A stretch of 64,000 nucleotides of DNA from Lantana camara. Lineage: Eukaryota > Streptophyta > Magnoliopsida > Lamiales > Verbenaceae. Both the position numbers and the translations under genes were made by a program. The stretch covers positions 85,149,501 to 85,213,500 of the forward strand of contig CM074862.1 in the NCBI GenBank assembly GCA_037501455.1, read 5' to 3'. The notes under the pieces were generated by a model that saw only the letters and a program-made list of their open reading frames with translations, was not told the DNA's origin and made no database searches. Shown here piece after piece: positions 22,147 through 36,884 of the stretch; within the stretch, counting starts at the first letter, position 1, and each line of letters opens with the position of its first letter.

Positions 22147-24166
22147 ATTATTCTTATTTTTTAAAATATTAATGTCCTGTGACGAATACAATGGCGTTCT
22201 TCGTCGTCGTACTTGTTATTGTAACGGTGGTGCCTATATATATATATATATATATTTTTAATTTGTGGTTTATTTGGAGATTTATAGCAAGTTTAGTGCA
22301 GCCCTCATGAAGAAAAGGTGATATGAGGTTGCATAAGACTTTATTGCACGTGAAAGTATGTGCAATGGGATGGAATATGAATGCATTATAATAATTATAT
22401 TGAAGTGAGCGAAGATTTGATGCTCAATTATTTGGGATAGATTAGTGTTTCTTTTTGATGAGTATATTGTGGTACCTTTTTGAACAAGAGTGTACGCGGG
22501 GATGCCATCATTAGTGTGCATTTTTGCTTAGCGTATGGCCATTTGGGTTGTGAATCATTATGTTTTGAAAGCAAATAAAAATGATGTCTTTGTCACATTT
22601 ACATATTTTGCCTAGGATCAAGAGAAAGATCTTTTAAATTCTTTTCATATTATAATTATTTTTCTCTTCTAATTTGGATCGTCTATTTATTCACGTGACG
22701 TATGTATGTAAATGAAATAGAACATAAAACACGAATATGGAACAGGATATTCTAAACCCACATTGAGTCGAAATTGTCATATTGTAAGATCACGACCCAT
22801 TAGAAGTTGCGGGAAAAAATAGAACAAAGATTGTTAGGAGTGTTTGAAGAAAGTGGGAGAAACACTATGAAAATTGTTAATGACCAGAAACGCGTATATT
22901 TAATAAAGGCATCTATGGTTGTTAATGCTGGAGACGTTGAAGTCCATGAAAAAGCTGTAAATATATGTTGCTCACGGAATTGCCAATTGTTACGGCATTG
23001 TAAGCAATTTTAATAGATTTGAAATTCTATGTCTATGGTGTCTAAATAGAGAAAAAGTACATCATGAAAAAAAGAAATTTTAACCATGAAGCTAAATTCT
23101 TACACAAACACAAGAATAAAAATTGAGTAAAATTCGTTTTATATTTCAATGAAGGATTGTCCCTATTGTTCCACCATTTGTAAGCTGTACATTTTTCGGA
23201 TTTATTACACTCACATATCCTCAAGTTTCCAAATTACACAAAATTTCCCTAAAGCTCGAGAGATCGCAGAAAGCATTTAAGGTTTGGCACTTTGGCTAAA
23301 AGCATGCATTCCTATGACTTCATCAGAATTTATCAATTAAGATTTAAGATGTAATATAAACTCTTTAACAAGTCCGTAATTTCTCCCTCATTACTTTCGC
23401 GGGCACTTTTGTCTATCTTCTTTACTTGACAATTGGCTAGGATCGTCATATCTCTTCTTTATTATTGGCAATAAATGAGAGGGAGACTCGTTAAACTCCC
23501 CACAATTTCCTCGACAAAAAATTCCGTAATTTCTCGAATGGTGGCTGTCCAAACTAGGAACGTTAAAGTGTAATTATCTCTATATTTTTTTCCTCATAAG
23601 TACCTAAACTCTAGCAATAGGAGCGTAGACAAACTTGTACCTAGACACACATTCAAAATGCAGGAGAGGAAGAATTAAATAATAAATTAAGAGGGGAAGT
23701 AGAAGCAGCATTAATGCAGTTAAAATAATAGAGACAGAGGTCAAGGTCAGTTTAGCAGAGCAGCAAATGCATGTTCGTATACAAACTATTAACCCCATGT
23801 GGCCTCTCTGGAGATGGGCCTAATTCCTAATTCCTAACTCCTAACATTCCTACAATTATGATATGTTATGGCTCACAATAATCCACCAAAATAAACTCAC
23901 TTTTATCCATTCCCCAATACCTCTGACACTGATTCTATCTTTTTTAAGTATTTCTTAAAACTATGATTAAGTTATTGACAGTTAATCATCAATTAAGTCG
24001 AATCTCTATGTCTAAATCCATTTGTTAACTGTCATCATCAGATAATTTTAGCATTATGTTCAAATTCAAGAATCCTTTCCTGCAACCCTCCCAACTCCAT
24101 GAATATATCAACATCTCTGACTTATCAAAATTAATTTTTACTATAAAGGGGCCTTTTAAACTATAG
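22147..24166. other. Intergenic DNA
   Basis: No gene is recognised. A short (TA)n tract lies at 22231-22254. Confidence 0.5.
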
Positions 24167-24174
24167 CTTTTAGC

Positions 24175-24314
24175 CTATGATGCACGGGCACTTCTAAAAT
24201 ATCATTTTGTCATGTCATTTCATATCGTGTGTGACATTCCTCATGTGGAAAATTCAAGAAAAAATATGTATTATCGTATTCGTGTTGTGTCGTAGCTGTA
24301 TCCGTGCATCATAG
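24175..24314. mobile_element. 140-bp MITE with perfect 13-bp TIRs and 8-bp target duplication
   Basis: CTATGATGCACGG at 24175-24187 is inverted exactly at 24302-24314. Both sides are flanked by CTTTTAGC (24167-24174 and 24315-24322). An 8-bp duplication suggests a hAT-type MITE. If the first TIR bases belong to the duplication it becomes 9-10 bp and Mutator-like. Confidence 0.85.
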
Positions 24315-24322
24315 CTTTTAGC

Positions 24323-25936
24323 ACAGGTGACACTCAGTGCAACAGTTTTCCCCTCACAAGTGGAGACATAAAATTTTATTTTTGGATCATGAGTTACAGA
24401 AACTTCAAAGAAAATGAGCATTTAAAGCCTATATCCTAGAGTTACAGTTACAGTTCTCATCCTTTTGTGTCTTGAAAGTTTTTTCTAGTTAGTTTTATGC
24501 TTAATATTTTTGTGTATAAGATTGATAATTTGGCCTTCCGACTAAGTCAAACCCCTTCCCTGTATAAATTTAGGAACTCAGAGGTCGGTGGGTAGTCTAA
24601 TCAGATTGCAAATGTCAGGGTGGCATGGAAGATCACAAATTGAAAATTTCCAATTCCATGTGATATGTTTATCAGATCCATGCATCTAATTGATTAAGAT
24701 TGCTTATCAATGTTTTGAGCCAATTCCAGACAGAAAAGAAATTATAACAGTTAAACAAAGCTGCAGTAGAACAAGTGGAAGAAGACTGCAGATGATGTGA
24801 ATAGCATTAATTCATAATCAGAGAAAAGGAGCAGTTCATGCTGCAGCTCACTGCTCAGAAGCAGAGGTTGAGAAAATTATATTTCGGAATTAATAATTGA
24901 GGAAGTATACCTGGTTTTAGAATGACGAGACGAGCACAATACAATTACAAGTAGTTTAGTAGACTAGAAAAGGTAGGTTTAGTTGAGAAACCTACACTTT
25001 CCTACTGTTTACTTCAATAGGTTCTCAGCCCTGTGTTAATGCTTAGGCCCGGTAGCTAGCCAGATTAAAAAAGACTTGACTATATAACAACAAAATTTCA
25101 TTGTTCTAAATAGCCAATTAACTGACAAATTATCCTCGACTCCCACCCAAATCGGTGGGATCCCTCCCTTTGGGACGAGGGCAAAAAAGAAAAAACACCC
25201 TGGTTGAGCAAAAAACATCAATCTAAAGTCTAAACAGAAGATGGTTTTTAGTAATATAAAGGCAAATAACCAATGAATGTAAATGCTAGATTAAAATTTA
25301 TTCTTAGTCCGATCCAATAGGAACGCAAACCCAATATGTAATCTTGATTGAAACTGGAAAGATATTGCAGTTTATGTTTCTTTTCTTTCTTGAATCTTGG
25401 TTGTATATTGAATGCAGTTAAATGATTAACATGAATCTCTCACAAATAAGAAATAGCAAATGCTTCATTTCATGGAGATATTGAACATCTTTTGCAAAGA
25501 GAGACAAATTCTTTAGATTCCAATGCTATAGTACGAAATATTAGTTTTAGTCTAGAAGCTTTTGAGAAGGCAATACAATTCTTCACTCTGTTAACATATA
25601 TTTTTATCCTTCTATGAGAATGAAATGTACTACTAATTCTTCTTCATTAGTAAATTTTTGGCTGAGAACAAAATTGTAAAAGTTCATACTAAGACCTGAT
25701 AGAGATTCTCAAAATGGTGCTTCTAGTTAGATGCGAATTAACTTGCAGAATGTTTAAATACTATGTGCTATACAAAAGGCCTGTGTCCAACATACACACA
25801 CACACACACACTATGTGTATAACAAATTATGTAAATTGTTTATTATTGTTAGCACGAAGGAATTGGACATATAGAGAAAAAAAAATGGATCTAACAGTGT
25901 TTTAATTAAACTCAATCCGTAATTCAGGAACCTACA
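24323..25936. other. Intergenic DNA
   Basis: No gene is recognised. A (CA)n microsatellite lies near 25794-25812. Confidence 0.5.
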
Positions 25937-28142
25937 TTACATTTCAGATTCAAATCCAATATTCCAAAAACCCTCAGGAGTGGATGGAGGCGCATACCTA
26001 TATCGATGCCTAGACACTGCATCATGATGCTCACATCGTATGTTTTGCTTATCACTCCCTTCACCAGGCAGAACAGCATCATAGAACTTCTTGCATTGCT
26101 TGCATTCAGCCCCCTTCAGATTTTCCCTCTCAGATTTCTTTCGTACTGGTTCCACAAACTTGAAACCTGAAGTTCCAGCCTTTGTAGGGGATTTGTGCAG
26201 CTTTTGTCGTCCAGCATCAGCATTCATGTCCTGCGTTTCATCATCAGAATTATCTAGGTTCATATTTATGGGGCCTGGTTTAGGAACATCAGGAGTATCT
26301 TCCTTCATAACCTTGCCTAAGTTTTCTCTCACATTCTCCAGAGGAGTATCAAGAAAATCATCATGGGGGTCGGGTCCAACACGGCTCTGATGGGACCTGG
26401 TATCTCTCCAATAAGAGCTAGGGCGTTTTGCACCAGCTGGGGGGCAAGATTTTATGTTACTTGGACATTTTGGAGCAACGAGAATACGAGATGTTGATGG
26501 CGAGATAGGACTCAATTTTTGAATGAACGTTGCTTCTTTCCTGTCAGTTAATACTTTCTGCTCAACCCCCGGTTTGTTTACATCAATTGCAATCCCAGAA
26601 GCTTTTGAAGTATTATTCTCGATTTCTGGAATCAGATACAGAAAAAAGAAAAGGAAAACGAGGATTAGGAGCATATTGAATAGAAAAGTAAAGACAAAAC
26701 AATTTCCACTCGAAGAATGAGTTGGAAAATATAGACTCAAGAAATATAAAACAATGAACCTTACCGTGCGATGTTATTGGCGTCTGATTGTGTCTGATTA
26801 TTTCACTTCCATCTTCCATTTGAGGAAGCATAGTTTCTTCCGTAAGAGCACACTTTTTGAGGAGATAGTTGTATTGAGATTTCAGCCGCTTGTAAGCAGC
26901 AATAACATCCCTCTTTTTCCTCTTTTCAGAGAGTAATTCAGAATCTTTTACCTCAATCTGCTGCAACAACTTCCCATGCAACTCCATCCCTTGAGAAGAC
27001 TCTTTGGTTCTCTCAGAGAGGCTGCGCTGGAGCTTATCTACTTTTTCTTCTAAACCTTCCTGTTTATCCAGAAGCTGTTTTCTCTCCTCCTGAAATTCTT
27101 CTGGTGCCTCCCCTCTCTTGATCCTCTCAAAATTAAATGAAAGACTTTGTTGGAGTAACTGCTCTTGGACTTCTCTTTTCTCCAGAGCAAAAGCTTGCAT
27201 TCCGAGATCTTTATGAAGCTCATCCGTGCAATTCACCATGCTCTCTACTTTTTCTGTAAGCATCTTATTCTCCTTCTCATACTTATTCAGTAGTTGTTCG
27301 TAGTTCATTATTTCTGAGGCTTGAAATTCAATCTTTTTAAACAAATTTCCTTGTAATTCATTCCCCTTCTTTAGTTCTTCAGTCTTCTCTCTGAGTCCTG
27401 ACAGAAGCTCATTAACTTTATTCTCCATGCTTTCAAGTTTAGAAATGAGCCCATTTGTTCTCTCTTCGTACTCCTTCAACTGGATGTCTTTCTGTACAAT
27501 CAAAGAGGCCTTCGATTGATTTATTTGGAGAAGCTTGTTTTGTAACTCCATTACCTCATCAACTTCCCTAGATTTCTTCATTAGCTCTAGTCTCAATTCC
27601 TCAGATTCATTCTCAAGCTTCTTTTGCATTTTTAAAAGCTCAGTACTTTTTTCCTCCAGTTCCTCTCTTGTCTTCTTAGAACTGTGCAAGAGCAATGATT
27701 TTGTCTCAAGAAGCTTCTGCAGATTTTGATGTTTTTCCTTTCCCTCATTTACTTCCATAGTTTTCTGTTTCAACTCTATCTCTAGTTCCTTGAGATGGTT
27801 AACAAATTTTTCGTTCTCCAACTTCAGCAATTGGTTTTCTTCAAGAACCTGCTGGGTTTGACTCTGAATCTTCTTATTCTGGAGTAGAATGTCTTTTTCC
27901 TTTTCTTTGTATATGTTTTCTGCAACTTCTCTTGCTTCAGAATATATTTTCTGCAAGTTCTGAAAATTTGTTTGGAAATTTGGATAAAGTTGACTGCAAA
28001 ATATGTACTCAATTTGAGAAATTCTGTCTTTGGCTTCCTGTATTGTGGCAACCAGAATGGTACTGAGTCCAGAAACATATTTTGCATCAGAACTGTCTGC
28101 AAGATGCCCTAACTTAGGAGACTTATGTAGATTACTTTCCAT
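25937..28142 (-). CDS. COM1: COM1/GR1, Sae2/CtIP-family DNA-end-resection protein
   Basis: The family works with MRE11-RAD50-NBS1 to clip DNA double-strand-break ends and remove SPO11 in meiosis. There are two coding exons, 26765-28142 and 25937-26625 (intron 26626-26764), giving 688 residues. The phase is consistent (1378 + 689 nt). The ATG at 28140-28142 lies just downstream of a splice acceptor at 28172-28174. Residues 30-430 are a long coiled coil rich in Lys, Glu, Leu and Gln, with heptads from the N-terminal dimer/tetramer region. The middle is polar with Ser/Pro CDK-type sites (SPISPSTSR, HKSPTKAG). The C-terminus has the conserved core: CKQC near residue 634, RCEHHDAVSRHRYRY, then PPSTPEGFWNIGF. 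It is slightly longer than my memory of the Arabidopsis protein. The upstream 5' UTR exon (about 29301-29390) is joined by an intron of about 1.1 kb. Confidence 0.92.
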
Positions 28143-28170
28143 CAACAAATTGATGGTGAAAACGGCTGTA

Positions 28171-29442
28171 CCTGTAATAGGAAACTACGAAAATGAGATA
28201 TACAACCACTACACATGTGACTATCCTGATCATGGAAGTGCTGGTTCATAGAAGACAACATGAGATCAATAAAAAATGAGACAAATTTTTGAGATTTGGA
28301 AGAACAGGCTGATGCAGAAAAAGATGGATAAGGCTTCTCAGCAAATTCTGTCCTCCCACTTACAATAATATCTGAGAAGTAAATTTGTTGAAAGAATGAC
28401 CGATTGATGCGCTACAGCTTTCATGACAAATGATTGTATTAGACCTGTTTTTCCTCATACACACATACACATGGATAAAAAGCTTTAGAAATCCACAGTA
28501 GTGGAATCTGAAAAGGTGTGCCCAGATAAACATTTACTAACATTTCAATTGACAGTTGAATCTGGTACAAACAAAATCATCTGGAACACATCCGGCTGAC
28601 TTTTCACCAAGACTGTGATAGAGAAACTGAAATGGGACTGTGAAAGGCCTCAGACGCATGGCAAATTGCTTGACAAAATTAATCTCGACTAGCTTGCAAA
28701 ACCACCACCAGTTACAATCATATTATAGCAACAACCTTAAGCCTCCATAAATAAATTTTCACACCCTCATTCCTTTTATCTCAGCATATACTTTAGTGCG
28801 GCAATGCAGTGCCTGATGGCTCAAAAAAGTAGCACCTTTAAGTACATTTATGAACTGAAAGATTCAATTAGCATTTAAATCCAGGCAAGCAACACCTTGT
28901 CGGAAGAATTCACCAATAATCATTAACCAAACATAAATAGTAACCCGAAACTCAATTCCTCAAAACCTAAGATCCCATTATCAGTTAAAATAAACAATTC
29001 AACTAAATTGGTAAAACTTTAAGCTCAATGCAACATGGGGCAAAATGCTATCCAACACTTTTAACAATTTTAGGTAAACAGCAAAAGAAAAACATAATTT
29101 TGCATCGATAATCACATCAACTAAGAGAAAACCAATTCGTATAGCTAATTGAAAACGGCATTTCAAACCCCCATGATGCGATGTGATTCAGACCCAAAAA
29201 AAAATCCCCAAACAGTGATCCGAATTTGACAATTGTTCAAAATCCAAACCTATATCTAGGCTCGTGTGTGATAGAGACGAGTGTAATAAAATGCTCACCA
29301 GAAACCCCTGCGAAAGGGACGACGGTATAAACCCTAATCTCCGTCGGAAGCTCAGAAGCAGAAGGTAGAGTGTCTGCTAAGCTTTTCTCAACGCGGGAAT
29401 GATTTATCACAAGCCCTCTATTTCAAATGATAATTTCTACTG
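28171..29442 (-). other. 5' UTR, leader intron and core promoter of COM1
   Basis: On the minus strand a first exon containing attagggtttataccgtc ends at a consensus donor GTGAGC near 29300. The intron runs to an acceptor at 28172-28174, 29 bp before the start codon. A TATATAATA-like box at about 29435-29443 (minus TATTATATAC) lies upstream. The positions are inferred from consensus only. Confidence 0.55.
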
Positions 29443-29539
29443 CGTATATAATAATTTGCCGAAAAAAGATAATTGTACCAAAACTATAGCCGTTTTAATT
29501 TTCGTAATCGTTTCTAGCTTTTAGAATATTTTTGTAAAA

Positions 29540-29965
29540 TGTTAAATATTTTTTTACATCCGAGTCGAATTATATTTTTTTTTTTTTTTTTACAACAAAT
29601 CGTATTATACTTTAGTACCAAATCTTAAAAATTAAGGATTTGATATTCAACTTTTAATTTTTATTTAATTTAATACCTAGTTTTATTTTTCGATAGAATT
29701 TTTCCATCAAAATACACATAAGACACACATGTGAGATTTATAAGAAAGAAATAGACATTTTAATGCTCTCAATTCCTTATTTTAATGCTCTTTATGAATC
29801 TCATGAGTGCTATTTTGGTTGAGAATGCTATTGGGAAATGAAATTAGACACTAAAATAAACAAAAATAAAAGATTAAGTATCAAATTTTTTATTTTTAAA
29901 AGTTGAATACTAAAGTACAATTTATTATAAATATCGGGTGCAAAAATATTTAATCCTTTTATAAA
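29540..29965. mobile_element. Foldback MITE, about 425 bp
   Basis: The left end has catccgagtcgaattat and tatactttagtacc. The right end carries their inverted, slightly diverged copies (tactaaagtacaatttatta, atatcgggtgcaaaaatatt). There is no coding capacity. Confidence 0.65.
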
Positions 29966-30177
29966 TAATGAAAAATATCCTCTTTTAACAAGAAGTTTAG
30001 TTTCTACTTCGGAACACTTTTTTGTGTAATTTTTTTTAGTTTTTTTAATCGTTTTAGCTTCTACTCGTTTTATAGGGAAAAAAAAATTTCAGAACACCCT
30101 TACCTAAGAGCCCCCAAAGCTGAAAACAATAACTATTTTTTTAAATGCCACCAAGGGTTTTTTCATTTTCTTTTTTT

Positions 30178-30357
30178 TTTTTTTCAAGTGGTTAATGGGT
30201 TTAGTTTTGAAGGTAAGATCTCGGTTCGAACCTATTTGGGTGTGTGTATATTAATAAAAAATAAAAAGGTAACTTTTTTTTAAATCTTTTTAATACATAA
30301 TTCGAACCCATTATTGCCCTAAAAAATAAATTTATTAATCACTTCGACCAACCTATT
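30178..30357. mobile_element. Two SINE-like copies in inverted arrangement
   Basis: At 30178-30262 (+) a tRNA-like head has caagtggttaatgg, a B box GGTTCGAACC, GTGTGTGTA and an A-rich tail. At 30265-30357 (-) the same unit is reversed, ending in the complement of the A-box phrase (attaatcacttcgacc). They match the copies at 20355-20460 and 37703-37791. Confidence 0.6.
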
Positions 30358-30649
30358 GACGAACTGAAAATAATAACTTCATATTTTGAAAAGGACAATT
30401 TCAAATATTTTCCAAAATCTGTATTGTAATTAAAGATATTCCTGTTTTTATTTACAGGTGTTGATTACCACAAAGACGACAATTTAGATACCTAGGGTGG
30501 TTTAAGAAATAGGTCGAATTTATGAGTTAATGTTCTTTGCTGCACGTGTAAACCAGATTATTTGGTTGATGAGGTGGATTCGGCGTATAGAAGAACATTT
30601 GGATTTTCCAGACAAAAAAGAATTCCTTACAAGGTGAGTATAAATCAAA

Positions 30650-31000
30650 TCAAGATTTTAGCTACTGATTTGTGGCATCCTTGGGATAAACCAATTAGCA
30701 TGAAGCCAAGTCGGCTGGCAATGGCATAAACCTCCTCGTAAAGGATGGTGCAAACTTAACATAGATAGTAGCATGTAATGGTGCAAACTAAACTAAACTA
30801 AACGCGAATGGTAGCAACTTAGCATGCGCATAATGGGCGGCGCAATGGGACTTGAAGAATGGTTGTGCATTGCTGGGAGTTGCGCATTAACAAAAGTGAC
30901 GTTGATAGTGATTCCGAGGTTGTGATTGATTAGTGGAGAAAACGGACACTCTCGTTCATATGGGGAACATTATACAGAATGTTGAGAGATCGACGCCAGC
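30650..31000 (+). pseudogene. LINE RNase H-domain remnant
   Basis: Broken frames give WHKPPRKGWCKLNIDSS, then after several stops VDSDSEVVID. This order resembles the RNase H domain at the end of plant LINE ORF2 (PPxGWxKxNxD and ...ESDSxxV). It is heavily decayed, and no RT or tail was found. Confidence 0.5.
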
Positions 31001-31247
31001 AAAACAAAGAAACCAACAACATAAAAGATAACATGTCCATCAAACCAAGCAATTTTAACGTTGCAAATTTTGAATTAACCGAAACAATAACAGTTAAAAA
31101 CCTAATAAGACATGTTTCAAACAGGCGGAATCGCTTCAAGGCGCATAAGAATAGTCTTTCAAAACAAAGTTTTGTTTTCTAAATATTGATAGACTCTGGG
31201 GTACAGCAAAATTGAATTTCAGCAAGTGTTCAAGACCAAAAAGGAAA

Positions 31248-32317
31248 TCATTCCTCCTCATCGATGACTTGGGTACCCAATCCCTTCAATCCCCCCTCTG
31301 GAATTTCCGCAACAGTGACCAAAGAGTAGAGCTCCTCCTTAGCATCCTCATCATCGTTTCTCTTTCGTGCAATACGAACACGGACTCTTCTTGGGACACT
31401 GCGGATTCCACGGCTCCAGACGTGTTTGTTCAATTTGACATCCACTCTAACATCAGTAGTCCCCATGGCTTTCTGGGCAAACTTTCTGATTTCCTTGATG
31501 GCATTTGGAGCTTTCTTCTTGAACGTGCTACAATCGGATATGCAAAGAAAAAAGTCAATTCATACATTGAAGAGCAATATGATCAAATGCAGTACAACAG
31601 ACACACCCCATTTCGACTCACACACTTAATAAACAACAAATCAGATTCGTTGAAATATGGTCCATCATATTCTGCTTAAGCAAATTACTCGGAAATGCTT
31701 CTATTAACAATAGACAGAAACCTTTCGATAGACTTTAACTGACCTAATCATCACACTCTATCATAATTCCAGAACTCCCATGTGAGCCAGCACTCCAGAG
31801 TTAAAAAACAGACAAGTGCAAGACTTTATCCGTATTTGCATTTGCCGATAAACGCCCGAGATCAGCTAGACACATCTACTATCGCAAATCTTAATTCTCA
31901 GTACTTCACAGATACTGGGATTTCAGATAAATACTCCAAATTCAAGTCAGATTATGATCATATCACTACATGACTGCATACAATTCAAATTAAAGCGACT
32001 CGTCTCCGGATAACTGAAACCCACAGCAGTAAATCCCATTTATTGAAAATCCAATGCAAATATCCAAACAGCATTTTGCATCAAATTTGAGCTTAACAGT
32101 TCGAGGTATAAAGAAAAAAGGAACAATAAAGATCTACAGCCTATCACAACACAAAGCACTTAATAACAGAGTTATATTTCTACATATTTGCATACGCCAA
32201 CATGAATGATAGATTGAGAGAGAGAGGATACCATCCGTGGAGGCGTTTGTGGAGATTGATGGTGTACTCCCTTGTGACGACCTCCTCTTTCCTGGCCTTG
32301 CTACCCTTCTCCACCAT
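31248..32317 (-). CDS. RPL31: 60S ribosomal protein L31 (eL31)
   Basis: This is a structural protein of the large ribosomal subunit near the peptide exit tunnel. Two exons, 32232-32317 (86 nt) and 31248-31527 (280 nt), encode 121 residues, the normal plant length. Exon 1 gives [20 protein letters not shown] and the intron splits the Cys codon of LHGCTFKKKAP. Exon 2 contains [36 protein letters not shown] and the acidic tail VIDEEE. The splice sites are GT-AG. The frame is uninterrupted and conserved, so it is almost certainly functional. The upstream DNA has the classic ribosomal-protein promoter signals, listed separately. Confidence 0.96.
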
Positions 32318-32361
32318 GGTTGCTGCCGCGTTTACCTTCGCTGGAGATTCACGACGAGAAG

Positions 32362-32442
32362 AAACCCTAGTCTCCTGGGAAAGGTTCTTATATATACGAG
32401 TTTACGTTAGGGCTTAAGCCCAATATACAACCTGGAGGCCCA
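32362..32442 (-). promoter_or_regulatory. RPL31 promoter: telo-box, TATA and two site II elements
   Basis: The telo-box AAACCCTAG (plus-strand 32362-32370) lies in the leader. TATATATA lies at about 32388-32397. Two site II motifs, TGGGCT (32417-32422) and TGGGCC (32437-32442) on the minus strand, lie just upstream. In plants the telo-box and site II pair drives ribosomal-protein and proliferation genes via TCP factors. Confidence 0.75.
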
Positions 32443-33075
32443 TTAGTTATTTGGATTTATTTTGGAAGCCCGATACAATGCTTTAATTAATATCTTTCCA
32501 TTAAATATACGAGGCAACTGATATTTAAATATCGAGGTGTTTTCAAACTCTAAAAATAAGCATTTATAGGATAGCGGTTTAATTTTAGTAGTTTTAGAGT
32601 GTTCGAAAAATTCAATTCTACTTATAACATGAAAAAATAAGCTAGAATTTGGAAATACACAGAGACATGTTTTGGATTATGGTTATAATTTATACGGTTA
32701 TCAAAATTTTGTGTAAACGATGATAATATCATTAAAATATTAATATCCTTAATTAATCTTTTACACATAAATAAATTCTAGGGTTTATACAAATATAATA
32801 ATATAATTAATTTTTACGTTCATATATCGATTATAATTTTATATAAATATAATAACTGATATTATATTTTATTTTATATAATAAATATATTATATTCATT
32901 TAGAATGATATTATTTACAAAATTAGTATTTATAAATATAAAATTAATAGTATAATTACATAATAGTATGGTAAAATATATTTTACTAATTCTACATAAT
33001 ATCATATAAAAATATATTAATTTGAACTAATTTTTATATTAGTATATAATTTAAATCATATTATAATAATTAAAA

Positions 33076-33723
33076 GGAAAAAATGTAAATTTGGTCCTAT
33101 AAGTTTGCAATTTTGGTAATTTAGTTCAATCTGTTTCAAAATTTGCAATTAAGTCATTTAAGTTTGTAATTTTGGCAATTTTGGTCCTGTCCGTTTCGAA
33201 ATTTGCAATTAAGGCCTGTTAGTTCTAAAATTTTGTAATTTATGTCCAATTTTGGCAGGAAAATTTATTAGTTGCCGGAATTGGCCACGTGGCTCATTTC
33301 TTTGCTGACTTGGCGAGATGACATGACAAAAATATATGATTTGTATAAAAAAATTATTATACATGTGGCGAATCTAATAAAAATTTTTTTTAATAAAAAC
33401 CATAATTGTATTTGAACAAAAATGTCATGTCGTCCAACGGAACTTATAAAAAGGTGACTCACTTAGACAGCTAGACTCATTTTCAATATAAAAGAATAGT
33501 CAAATCAACCTAGCTAACTGGTCAATCTTACAGATTTTATCGGTCGGCAAATCGGAGACGGACGACTACGGTCCCACGAAAATCTCTACGTACTTGTTTC
33601 AAATTTTGAAACGACTAAAATTGCCAAAATTACAAACTTACAGGACTTAATTGAACATTTTGAAACGGACAGGACTAAATTGCTAAAATTGCAAACTTAT
33701 AGGACCAAATTTGCATTTTTGCC
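33076..33723. mobile_element. Long-TIR MULE-like MITE, about 650 bp
   Basis: The ends are inverted: aaatttggtcctataagttt and caattttggtaatttag at the left, with their complements on the right. Further inward both arms hold related blocks. This is the same repeat family as the arms at 38931-39148 and 40266-46490. No reliable 9-bp target duplication was seen. Confidence 0.8.
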
Positions 33724-33904
33724 AAACTAAAATGATATTAAAAAATTTAAGTGTAATTTAGTAATTTAATAAAACTTAAAAATAATTCTTAACGTTTCTG
33801 TGTAAACAGTTTTGTTTCACTTTTTACTTTTTATTTTTTTTCCAAACCATCACTACTTTTCCTGCTGTAAATATTTTACAACACTCGATCTTTTTACTAT
33901 TGTA

Positions 33905-34032
33905 AAATTTTACATGCTTATGGAGTAGAGTACAACACTCACCGCAAAATTTTACATGCTTATGGAGTAGAGTACAACACTAATTGTTTTTACTATTACT
34001 GCAAAATTTTGCATGCCTATGGAGTAGAATTT
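33905..34032 (+). repeat. Short tandem repeat, three units
   Basis: The phrase ttttacatgcttatggagta recurs at about 33908, 33951 and 34006 (last unit with ttttgcatgcctatggagta), with variable spacers containing caacact. Confidence 0.75.
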
Positions 34033-34039
34033 ACAGACA

Positions 34040-34805
34040 CCTCCGATGGTGTCCAAATTCGACTATATACAAAACGGCGAAAGTGAACTCCCAATCAACC
34101 AAGAAATTTATATTATTGGAGAAGACTTTGAACCTCATGAAGCTGTAAAGAGGCAGTAAACGTGAACTTAAACGCCAAAATGGGAAAATATGGTGGTTGG
34201 ACCTGTTTTGACACTCTGGTGCTTAAGTCAGACTATTGTGTCGAAACTACATCAATAGTAATGAGCTGATGGGAGTGTATTAAATGCTGAACAGTAACAT
34301 ACTTTAGGAATAAATGAGAGAATATTTATAGTTGGGGAGCCTTCTGTGTGCGGGTAGACACAACCAGAGGTGTAGACTAACCAGCATGGCGCAACATGGT
34401 CCTTGGTCCTTTCCGCTAAGGCCTCGTGCATCTGTCCTGTTAGAATGATTACAGATAAAGTAAAAGGAATGAGGTGCATTTAATGCGCCTGCAATGAAGG
34501 ATATCCACATTTAATGCGCTTGTACTTGCGCACTCTGAGTCGATTTCACAGCTCGCTCAAGAGAGTCCTGGGTCGAAGAGGGCATGCTCGAGATGCTCCT
34601 GGGTCGGAGGCCTCTCGTGGGTTGAGGAGCATGGGATCGGGCGAAATAAGAAAATAAAGTTTCTCAAACTATTAGTATAAATGTTGGCTCGAGTAAGGGT
34701 GACAATTGGATCGATATACTGACATGGACAAGATTGCCAATTGTACCTGTATCAAGGAATTTTAGGATAACTCATGCGACCTTGTCGGAAATTTTTCCCT
34801 ATCAA
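34040..34805 (-). repeat. Probable solo LTR or LTR fragment
   Basis: The stretch is more GC-rich than its flanks and has duplicated promoter-like phrases (catttaatgcgc at about 34478 and 34511, tcctgggtcg at about 34567 and 34599). It also has a minus-strand CTATAAATATTC TATA-like box near 34325. These fit a Ty3/gypsy LTR. The borders and target duplication could not be fixed. Confidence 0.4.
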
Positions 34806-35221
34806 CCCCCATAATCAATAATTTGGAATTGTTATATTTTATGACCCTCATTTGGAAAATATTTACTAATTTATTAAAATTTGAAAAAGAGAAAGTTAAT
34901 AAAACATGTTGTGCATTCTTAAATTAATAAAATAATAAAAGACATATTAATAAATCAATAATATATACACTGAATTAAATTATATGGAAGAAATTATGTT
35001 ATTAATCAATTAAAAGAATTATAAAAGACTTGTGAATGAATTTGTAAAAATAAATGAATAAATTGCATTTATATTGAACAAAGGGATAGTGTAAGATACT
35101 TTTGGTGTGGGCAACTACATTGGTACAAATTTACAAAGTTGTCACTGATGAATGTATTCCAGCGTGACAATGTGGATCATCATGTTCCTAGCTAATTGTT
35201 TCCATTTCCAGCTCTGAGCTC

Positions 35222-36884
<1,663 letters not shown>

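Noticed and set aside
26626..26764. Membrane segment in COM1 from the reading-through frame (NMLLILVFLFFFLY)
   Set aside because: This stretch is the intron between the two coding exons, with consensus donor and acceptor and correct phase when removed.
31212..31679. 155-codon frame on + over RPL31
   Set aside because: It is antisense to exon 2 and intron of RPL31, with no domain.
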